A stretch of DNA of 11,216 bases from Monoraphidium neglectum (lineage: Eukaryota > Chlorophyta > Chlorophyceae > Sphaeropleales > Selenastraceae): the NCBI RefSeq assembly GCF_000611645.1, contig NW_014012385.1, positions 1 to 11,216 on the forward strand, given 5' to 3'. A model generated the notes under the pieces. The model did not search any database. It was not told the DNA's origin and saw only the letters and a program-made list of their open reading frames with translations. Below, piece after piece: positions 1 to 7,688 of the stretch. The stretch's first letter is position 1. Each line of letters opens with the position of its first letter. Both the position numbers and the translations under genes were made by a program.

Positions 1-694
1 GGCAGCAGCTGCAGGCAGCCGCCGCCGAGGCGGCCGCGGCGTTCGCCGCGCGGCGCGCCGCGGAGGCCGAGGTGGCGGCGCTCAGGGCTGACTTGGCGGA
101 GGCGTCGGCGCGGGCCGAGAGCGCGGCGGCAGGTGCGGCGGCGGCCGCGGCGGGCGGCGGCGGGGGCGCGGCGGCGGAGAGGCAGCTTGGGGAGCTGCGG
201 GAGCTGCTGTATCAGAAGCAGGCGCAGCTGGAGCGGCTGGCGGCGGACAAGGGGGCGCAGCAGCTGCTGCTGGAGCGGCAGGTGTGGACCTGACATGTGG
301 CGACTAGGATGTGCGTGTGTGACACGCACACCTTTGCATGTGTGTATATGTGTATGTGCGTGTGTGTGTCTGTGTGTGCACGTGCGTGTGCATGTGGTAT
401 TGGCCAAATCAGGCATACTCAGCACTATTGCTGCTGACCCGCCAAACCCTCATGCGTGTCTGGGTGCAATGCACCGCGTAAGCCTGCACTGAGCGTTGGT
501 CGAACACGAGCAATTGACACAGATGCACCTTTACTTCAAAGGCAACCCCCAAAATTTGCAAGCCTCTCAAGATGCATCTCAAATCTATCAGCACCCCCCC
601 CCCTCCTCGCCTGCCCCTCCACTGCGTCCCCGCAGCTCGCCACCCTCCAGCAGCAGCTCGCGCGCGCGCAGCAGGCGCAGCCCGCCTACGGCAT

Positions 695-727
<33 letters not shown>

Positions 728-1154
728 GGGCGGCGGCGGCGGCGCCGCCTCTGCGCGGGCGCGGGACTCGGTCATCCCCATGGACGCACTGGGGGAGCCG
801 TACCAGCGGCTCGCACGCCACGACCGGCTGGGCGGGACGGTGCAGGCGGCGGCGCGGCTGCTGGACTCGACGGCGGCGTCGGCCAGCCACCTGATCCGCC
901 ACCACCCCCTGGCGCGGCTCGGCGTGTTTGCGTACCTTCTGCTCATCCACTTGCTGGTGTACGTGCTGATCTACCGGCTGCAGCACCACGCCATGGCGGT
1001 GCACATCGCCGCCGCCGCCGGCCTGCCGGGCGCGGGGCTGCCGGGTGGCGGCGGCGGCGGCGGCGGGGCCGCGGGCGCGGGTGGCGCGGCGGCGGCGGCG
1101 GGTCAGGGAGCCGGGGCAGCTGCAGGCGGCCATCCAGGGCTGTCTTTGCCGTGA
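1..1154 (+). CDS. GOLGA5: Golgin-84-like Golgi tether, C-terminal part (5' partial, two exons visible)
   Basis: Golgin-84 proteins are coiled-coil tethers anchored in Golgi membranes by a C-terminal transmembrane segment. Two exons are visible: from the window edge (reading frame starts at base 3) to 281, and 636-1154, joined in phase 0 by a GT-AG intron (282-635). Exon 1 gives 93 residues of Ala/Glu/Arg/Gln-rich coiled coil ending in LLLERQ. Exon 2 continues it (LATLQQQLARAQQAQ), then a Gly/Ala linker, then PMDALGEPYQRL, LLDSTA, a HHPLARL motif and a membrane span (about 916-981). The order 'LG..., aa.lLDS.a, r.hPlARl, hydrophobic span, yrLQ' matches the C-terminus of plant golgin-84 (golgin candidate 1/2) as I remember it. 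After the span the protein ends in a Gly/Ala-rich tail of about 50 residues, longer than usual. Upstream exons lie outside the window. The symbol is that of the animal family member; plants use GC1/GC2. Family call confident, full length unknown. Confidence 0.87.
309..397. repeat. TG-rich alternating purine/pyrimidine tract in golgin intron
   Basis: An imperfect TG/CA dinucleotide tract of about 90 bp, TG-rich on the golgin sense strand, begins about 27 nt after the splice donor at 282. Mostly TGTG with TATA and TGCG variants. Similar tracts occur in introns of two other genes in this window. Confidence 0.85.
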
Positions 1155-1652
1155 AGTGACTGAAGGCTGGGACTGTCATTCACTGCTGCTTGCACAAAAT
1201 CTATTAGTACTATTGTAGCCGCACAGCCCTGGCGCACAACTCCAACGCATGTGAACCAAGCACGCCCTTCGTTTCCTGCGTTGCCCTCACATTACTTCCT
1301 TTGACTGGCACGGCTTGCCTTCAGAGCAGGAACATGGTGGCCGACACCGCCCGCCCTGCATTAGCACCCTTACCCTGCATGCCAGCCTTCTGTAGTTTGC
1401 TCATCTGGGCGCCTTGCATCATCGTGTTCAAGTAGAGCGCCTGGCACGGCATTTGCTGGGTCGTTATGCTTTCTGACGCTCCGTACTCAAGCAACATTAT
1501 GCTAACCAACATGAAACAGAACGCACATGTTGGAATGCAATCCTCTTATCGCCCACTCAGCCAGAGCATTACACGCAGGCTCCAAGTGCAAAGCCACAGC
1601 CGCGGCAGCGCCCGAGCTGGTTACTACCCCGGCAGTACGTCCCGCCTGCCCG
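1155..1652. other. Convergent intergenic region / 3' UTRs
   Basis: This lies between the golgin stop codon (plus strand) and the D2HGDH stop codon (minus strand). It is less GC-rich than the exons, and its short open frames (for example minus 1321-1512) show no recognisable motif or local codon bias. I read it as the two 3' UTRs with a short gap. No TGTAA signal is present on the plus strand for the golgin transcript; one is present on the minus strand for D2HGDH. Confidence 0.6.
1569..1573 (-). terminator. Candidate TGTAA polyadenylation signal of the D2HGDH gene
   Basis: The plus strand reads ttaca, which is TGTAA on the minus strand, about 80 nt after the D2HGDH stop codon at 1653-1655. 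TGTAA is the usual poly(A) signal in chlorophycean algae. Position and orientation fit, but a 5-mer can occur by chance. Confidence 0.55.
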
Positions 1653-4600
1653 TCACCCGCCCCCGCCTGCCACTGCGGCAGCTGGCAGCACCTTGTACGG
1701 GTTGAGGATTCCGTTAGGGTCCATCATCCGTTTTATCCGCCCCATCAGCGCGACCGCGGCGGGCGGCTTGCTGTACCCGATGCGCTCGGCCTTCATCAGC
1801 CCCAGCCCGTGCTCCGCGCTTACGCTGCCGCCGCGCGCGGAGGTCCACTCGTACACAAACGGCTCGATCCTGTCCAATATTTCCGAGGCTGCCCGACCGT
1901 CGCAGCCGGGCGGCGCTGAGATGTTGAGGTGCAGGTTGCTGTCGCCAACGTGGCCGTAGCCGACGACCGTGACGCCCGGCAGGTCGTGGGTGCGGGCGCG
2001 CGTCTCCTCCACCAGGGCGTACATGTGGGGCAGCGGGATGCTGAGGTCATACTTGAAGACTGGGCCTGGGCAGGGGGAGGGGGCGGCGCGGAAGGGGGGC
2101 TGGCGCCTGAGCATCAGGGGTGAAGGCGCGGTGGATGGGTGTGTGTGTGCAAGGGGATGTCTGTGTGCTGTGTGTGTGCTGTGTGTATGCGCACATGTAT
2201 GTGTAGGTGTGTGCGTGTGTGGGGGTGAGTGTGTGCATGCTAAAAGGTGGCGGTGTGGCCGATCGGCCTGTGCTGGCAGCCAGGCAAGGCTGCATCGCCG
2301 CTGCCGCCCAAGCGGCACGCCTGCCTTGTGGCCACGCTGACAACAGCCTTCAAACAGGCCAGAGGACGCGATCGCGCGTTGGCTTTGCCCCTCCCCGTCG
2401 CCCCTTGAACCCCGACAGCCGCGCGCCCTGCACCCCACCACGCTCCTGCCCCCCGCACCTCGCCGCGTCAGCGCCTCCGTCACGCCCTCCCTCACGCGCC
2501 AGATCGCCGCCGCCTGCGTGTCGCTGCCCGCCAGCGTCCCGTCCCCCACCAGGCCCTCCCCCATCGCCGCCTCAAGGAACCCCTCCAGCTTCTGCGCGTC
2601 GTGGCCCGCGTCGCTGCCATGCGTCTCCACCAGCATGTAAAACGGCGCCCCTCCCTTCCCGCCTGCCGAGCCCCCTTCGCCGCCGCCCGCATCGCCGCCG
2701 CCACCACCGCTGCTGCTGCTGCTGCTGCCGCCGCTGCCACTGCCGCCCTGCTGCAGCGGGTTCGACACGCCTGGCAGGTGCTCCGTCGCCATGGCCATCG
2801 ACGCGGAGTCCAGGAACTCGCAGGCCGACAGCACCTCCCCCAGCCGCCGCTTCGCGAGCAGCAGCACGGCGCGCACAGCGTCAAAGGAGGGGCAGGACAG
2901 GAAGGCGAGCTGCACAGACGCGGGGCGGGGGGCGCACTGCACCGAGACGGCCGTGACGACGCCTGGGAGGCGCCCCGGGCGAAGCAGGGGGTTGGATCAA
3001 AGCATCACGGGGAATCCAAAGGAGGTGTCGGTGCCGCGCAAAAACCAAAGTCCCGGTGGTGCTGTCGCAGCTCGCAGGACCATACGGTTCGCCACAGCCC
3101 TGCTTTCCTTGCATTCACGTGCATACGCACGTGTGCTTGCATGCGTGCGTGTGCTTGTGCACACGCGTGCGCACACACGCACGCACACATACACACACAC
3201 ATGCCCCTGCCGCTCCAGCAGCAGGCCCCGCCCACCCAGGCTGCCCTCTGCGCCGATGAAGAGCTGCTTGAGGTCGTAGCCCGTGTTGTCCTTGCGCAGC
3301 ACGCCCAGCAGGTCCAGCACGCACCCGTCCGCGAGCACGGCCTCGACACCCAGCACGCTGCCGTGCAGGGACCCGTAGCGCAGCAGCCGCAGGCCGCCTG
3401 GGCGCGTCGAGGGGAAGGGGTGGGATTACTGCTGGCTCGCGCCGCCGCTGCTTTTCACAAGTCTGAAACGAATCCCAGTGTCTGCTCCCGCATGCCAGTA
3501 ATACGTCAAGACAGCACGGCACAGCCAAATGCGTGCGTCGGCAAGGCGAGCACCCTAAAGCACACGCGCCAGCTGTATCCCTGCCCAAGTGCCCATGCGT
3601 GGCCCCTGCCCACCCGCGTTCGTCGAGACATTGCCGCCGATTTGGCAGCTGCCCTTCGCCCCGAGGTCGAGCGGCATCAGGAAGCCCCTTTCGCCGGCAT
3701 GCTCATCCAGGGTCTGCAGGACGCAGCCCGCCTGCGCCACAAGCACGCCCGACACCTAAGGATGGGAGAGAGGATGGTTGGCCGCGAGGCGCGGCCCGTT
3801 GGGGCATGGGCCAACGACATGGCAGGGGGTGCAGGAACATGCAGGTGCGGTCATCCTATTTGCAGGTTGGCTTGGCATGCAAGGCGCCTATGGAGACTGA
3901 CCTTCAAGCTTTGTAGCGCTTGCGCACCCGCATCCAGCAGCCACTCGTACCTGCCATTCGCCCCACCCCCATTGTCCCTCAAAGTACAGGGGCTACCAGT
4001 CACGCGTCCCGTCATCAACCCTGCAGCCCCCCCCCCCACCTCGTCGAATGAGATGATGTTGTTCATCGCCCCGAGGCTCAGCACAACCTCGTCAAACACC
4101 GGCACACTGCCGCCCACCAGCCCCGTGTTGCCGCCCTGCGGGACCACCGCCAGGCGGCGCGCGTTGCAGTGCGCCAGGACACGGGACACTTGCTGCGTCG
4201 TCGACGGGCGCAGCGCAAGCTGCGTGCGGCCGTGGTACTTGTGGAGCCAGTCGCTGGGCGCAAGTTGGGCGTGGGAGGTGTTTCAAGGCGTTTGTCGAGG
4301 GTAAAGACGTTTGTGTCCTGGTAGGTGTTGGGTCACAACTCTCATTTTGCTGGGGTGTGATTTGTCGACTTGGGCCTCCTGACACCCAGCGCCGGCAACC
4401 AATGTTTGGGCATCGCCGTGCCGGCAGCTTCACATACATACACACCTGTTGTAAGGCTGTAGCGCGTCTGGATCTGTTATGACACCCTTTTCTCCCAGGA
4501 CCTCTTTGAAGAAGGTCAGGTCGTCATGCGTCAGCTGCGCAAATTGCGAGCCCCGCTGCAGCGCTGCGCTGCTGGCCGTCCGCACCGCCGAGGCGAGCTG

Positions 4601-4654
4601 GCCCACGGAGCCCGGCTGAAGTTTATTAAACCCATGTACAAAGGCTTTGAGCAT
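1653..4654 (-). CDS. D2HGDH: D-2-hydroxyglutarate dehydrogenase, mitochondrial (six exons, complete)
   Basis: Oxidises D-2-hydroxyglutarate to 2-oxoglutarate with FAD; in plants electrons pass to ETF/ETF-QO in mitochondria during lysine and phytol breakdown. Exons (minus strand): 4654-4446, 4253-4040, 3755-3614, 3397-3236, 2962-2459, 2065-1653; all introns are GT-AG and phases agree, giving 547 aa. The first in-frame ATG (4654) starts a roughly 40-residue stretch without acidic residues ([12 protein letters not shown]...), a good mitochondrial presequence; the frame upstream opens at a TAA at 4745-4747. FAD-binding [11 protein letters not shown] is at about residues 108-118, [21 protein letters not shown] spans exons 3-4, [13 protein letters not shown] is near 223, the metal/substrate motif [13 protein letters not shown] has His449 and His456, and SAEHG has Glu495 and His496. 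A Gly/Ser-rich insertion (about 315-347) is unusual. The 3' end converges with the golgin gene. Strong match to the animal and plant family. Confidence 0.95.
2066..2458 (-). other. D2HGDH intron 5, open in frame
   Basis: A 393-nt GT-AG intron between the exons encoding ...TEALTRR(G) and (G)PVFKYDLS. Its length is a multiple of three and no stop occurs in the gene's frame, so the minus-strand frame stays open from exon 5 through exon 6. Retained, it would insert 131 residues rich in His, Thr and Pro. Family alignment (RRG-PVFKYD joined directly) indicates it is normally removed. Confidence 0.75.
2139..2240. repeat. TG/CA-rich tract in D2HGDH intron 5
   Basis: About 100 bp of imperfect TG repeats on the plus strand, CA-rich on the sense strand of D2HGDH, interrupted by CTG, TATG and GGGG. 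It lies nearer the acceptor than the donor of the intron, and its orientation relative to the gene is opposite to the tract in the golgin intron. Confidence 0.85.
3117..3202. repeat. Self-complementary TG-then-CA tract in D2HGDH intron 4
   Basis: The tract begins TG-rich (cgtgtgcttgcatgcgtgcg) and switches to CA-rich (acacacgcacgcacacatac) within intron 4 (2963-3235). Bases 3142-3153 (tgcgtgcgtgtg) and 3174-3185 (cacacgcacgca) are perfect 12-bp inverted copies around a 20-nt loop, so transcript or single-stranded DNA could form a hairpin. Confidence 0.85.
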
Positions 4655-4666
4655 GCTGTCATTCAC

Positions 4667-5440
4667 CCTGCGTGCGGCGTGCAGGGCTTTCGTACAAGGA
4701 TCACTTGATCCGCTCTTTACCAGGCGCTGCAGCTGGCAAATATATTATAAAAACCGTGAATGTTTGATATACCAGCCCGGGCTCGCTGGAAGTGCCAAGT
4801 TGTACCACCAGCGGTGCCACTCCTGCAGCGTCGTTTGTACTGTAGGACCAGTGTCGTGCAAGCAGAAGGATGTCATATGGTTGATGGGCACATAAGTCAG
4901 CTGCTCTGCTATCACAGCTTTTGCCACCATAAGTGCCAAATCTAGGGTCTAGTGTCCAACTGATGACATCACCAGAACAGCTTAGTGCTGCGTCACCTTG
5001 ACACCCCCGCCGATGCACATGTTTCTAGAGCCGGCACCCTCGCGTTTGTAGCGAGCCCATCGCGTGTCCCTCTGTCATAAAGACCCTCGACAAGCTCTAT
5101 AACACGCCATGAACGGCAGGAGGAGGGCCCAGAAGATGCACAAGCAACCGTCCAGTGCCAGGGGCGATGGGTTGATGCGCACATCTTCAGGCTCTGCGCA
5201 GCCACAAACGATGGCGCGGGGCAGCGTGCAGCGCCGGCATCCACCCCAGCAGGCTGACGCCATGCAAACAGCACACAAGGGCGGGCAGCCCAGCAAAATT
5301 CGGCCTCCACTGCAAGGTCAACCAGGAAATCGACTTCAAACAACATCACAAAACCGAGCCCACACTCATTTGCAGGCAAGAGACATCAACACCCCCGAAG
5401 CACGCGGGAACGTCCCAGCTGGGCGCACCCCGCCGTCCTC
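4667..5440. other. Intergenic region: 3' UTR of the beta-propeller gene and promoter/5' UTR of D2HGDH
   Basis: A 774-bp gap between two co-directional minus-strand genes. No open frame here has recognisable motifs; minus 4993-5379 (128 codons) looks like chance. No TGTAA is found on the minus strand, so the upstream gene's poly(A) site is not identified. An AT-rich patch at 4738-4753 is the only obvious core-promoter candidate. Confidence 0.55.
4741..4749 (-). promoter_or_regulatory. Candidate TATA-like element for D2HGDH
   Basis: The minus strand reads tataatata at 4749-4741 inside an AT-only patch (4738-4753) that stands out in GC-rich sequence, about 90 nt upstream of the D2HGDH ATG at 4654. 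Distance suits a short 5' UTR. The plus strand also reads tataaaaa here, but no plus-strand gene follows. No transcript start is known. Confidence 0.3.
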
Positions 5441-7688
5441 TCACGCGCGCCTCAGCGCCGCCGCGCGCCGCCGGTCCCTGTAGCGCCATGCCCCGCCCGT
5501 CTCGTGTGTGTTCTTGGGGAACAGCGCCTGCACGTCCTGCCAGGGCATCATCTTGACGCGCGGGGTCTTGTCGCCGGACCCGTAGCCAATCATGACCTGA
5601 TTGGTCTCCGGGATGAGGTCCAGGCTCATGGGGAACGACACGCTGGTCCAGGCCAGGTTGCGGGGGTGCTGCGCGTTGATGATGGGCATGGCGCGGGACA
5701 CGGAGAAGATGCGGAACGGGGGGTGCGCCTGGGGGTGTGGTTTGGGGGGCGATGCGTGGGGGGGAGGTCGGATGGGGTTGCGTGAGCCAGATTGAAGGTG
5801 TTTTGAAGACAGTTCACAATGTGCGCGTTGTCTAACTGATGAACCCCACCGAGTGCAACCTTACACTGCATCAGCCGCCCTGGCCGCGGCCACCAACCCC
5901 ATCGCCCCGCGCAGGCAACCAGCAGCCCACGCGCCAGCCACCCACAGTAGCCACCCGCTCGCCGACCACCCCGGCCCAGCCGACCTGCATCTTGTAGAAG
6001 AAGTTCTGGTAGCTGCGGTTGATCTCGGCGTGCACTATGCTGAGGTAGAAGTCCCTTGGCTCCCCGCTGAACCCCGCCGGCACCAGCACCGCCTGCGTGT
6101 TGCCCCGCGGCTTGGTGGTCAGGTTGCGGAACACGCGGCTGCTCGTCTCAAACACCCGGGTGCATGTGCCGTTGGCGTGGGGCTCGATGACCACGTGGGG
6201 GTCGAACTGCTGGCTGAAGTAGAGCTTGCCCTTGAAGATGAAGGGGTTCCAGTTCTTCTCCTTGAGCAGGAAGTTGGGGTCGCTGGGCCGCGGCTGCCCG
6301 TCGAGGTACCGCAGGCGTATGACGCCGCGCTGCCAGGGGTCACCCGCGTCCGCCTTGTCAGCGTGCGGCTGGAGCAGGACGAGGTACTGCTGGAAGGCCC
6401 AGGGGCCCTCGCACTTTGTGTCGTCGGGCGTGGTGCCCTCTGGGTTGACCGCGGACGGCTTGGAGCCGAACATCATGTACAGGCCCTTGCCGGGCCACAC
6501 AATCAGGCGGGGGTCTTCGGGACCTGTGGAGGGGGCCGCCAGGGAGGGAAGATGGGGGTGGGCGTAGGCACCATATGTGTGAGGGGCCCGAGCATAAAAT
6601 CCGGAGCTCTAGAGCCACGACAGCCGATTGCGGCCTTGGCTGCTGCGTGGCTGGCTGGGTTACCAATGGTTGAGATCCTCGCCTTCCAACAAAGCGTGCA
6701 GTTTGGGCTAATAGAGCCCCTGCATCTGCTGCCAGGGCTCCTCCCCCCACCCTACACACACCTGTTCCCTCAAAGCCCTTGTTCCACAGGCATTCCTGCC
6801 AGTTCCGCGGGTCGAAGTTCTGGCACGCCTGCGGCTGCAGCGTGGCCTCATCTACGCTGCACACCGCCAGCTTGGTCGCCCACCAGCTGATCTCCCCCTC
6901 ATTGGGCTTGGTGCTGAGCGGGTAGTTGTCGATGTCGGTTCGCAGGGTCTTGTAAAAGTGCATCTTGCGCACGGCGGCGATGAACTTGGTGCCGAAGCGC
7001 ACGATGGCCACGTTGCCGTGGTAGTAGCCAATGTGGTAGCGCACCTGTGCAAGGGGCCGTCGAGAAGCGGATAAGAGGTGTGAGGCGTTGCACCACGCAC
7101 AGGAGTCCATCAGATTTACCCTTGCATGCGAGCTGTTGCCAGACAGCCTTTGGAAACCACAGCACCTTGCTCAATCCTCTGTACTTGCTTCAGATCCCTG
7201 ATGCGCCAATGCTCAGACGCGTGCATACACACTCACACACACACACACACACACACCACACAAACACGTGCACGCGAGCCGCTCTTGCATACACATACAT
7301 GTGAGCACATACAAGCACACCTAAACACACATGTGTTACACGCTCATGTCCCCCTCACTTTCATTTCCTTGCCGCGGTAGCTAATGCTGCCCAGGCCCTT
7401 GAATTTGAAGTCCGGGTCTGCCTTGCTGAAGTCCATGACAATGTCAGCAGTCCGGTTGCGTGCCCATATTGGCAGCTGAGTCAGCACCTTGTCAGACAGC
7501 ACCGCGACATCAGCTAGCACGGGTGGCGCAGCCGCGAGCACCGCAGCTGCTATGACGAGCGCGAGGAGCCAGAGCTGCGCCCAGCTGATGTGCCGTGTGC
7601 TGCCGGGGTGGCGCGCTGCTGCACAGCTGCCACCTGTACGCCCGTTGCCACCTGCGCCTCCCTTCCTGCGCTCCTTTTCCTGCGCCAT
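5441..7688 (-). CDS. Type II membrane protein with predicted five-bladed beta-propeller (GH130/GH43-like) luminal domain (four exons, complete)
   Basis: Exons (minus strand): 7688-7359, 7044-6762, 6523-5985, 5728-5441; three GT-AG introns with matching phases give 479 aa. The chosen ATG (7688) is followed by a basic N-terminus (MAQEKERRKGG), then one hydrophobic span at about 36-59: a type II signal anchor typical of Golgi enzymes. The luminal part has four N-glycosylation sequons (Asn78, 322, 338, 373). Motifs include VRYHIGYYHGN at 111, GPEDPRLIVWPGKGLYMMFG at 205-224, KEKNWNPFIFKGKLYF and FDPH at 292-314, RGNTQAVLVP at 344, FRIFSVSRAM and MIGYGSGDK near the C-terminus. An EDPR motif followed by 'EKNWnPF...LYF...DPH' recalls GH130 phosphorylases and related mannosyltransferases, so I infer a carbohydrate-active or sugar-binding role in the secretory pathway. 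Substrate and activity are unknown and I do not recognise a named orthologue. The gene model is firm; the function is tentative. Confidence 0.8.
7219..7345. repeat. CA-rich tract with perfect (CA)11 in intron 1 of the beta-propeller gene
   Basis: The plus strand is CA-rich (TG-rich on the sense strand). It contains a perfect (CA)11 run at 7234-7255, followed by degenerate ACACAT/CACATG units to about 7345. It begins close to the splice donor at 7358, in the same sense orientation as the golgin intron tract. Confidence 0.88.

Noticed and set aside
588..1133. Minus-strand open frame (181 codons) opposite golgin exon 2
   Set aside because: Shadow of the GC-rich golgin exon; the sense frame carries the recognisable golgin-84 C-terminal motif and membrane span.
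2601..4304. Long plus-strand open frame (567 codons) across the middle of the D2HGDH locus
   Set aside because: It is antisense to the well-supported D2HGDH exons and introns, has no recognisable domain, and is explained by the scarcity of stop codons in GC-rich DNA.
4664..4666. GTG at 4666 as the D2HGDH start
   Set aside because: Nuclear genes start at ATG; the first in-frame ATG is at 4654 and begins a good mitochondrial presequence.
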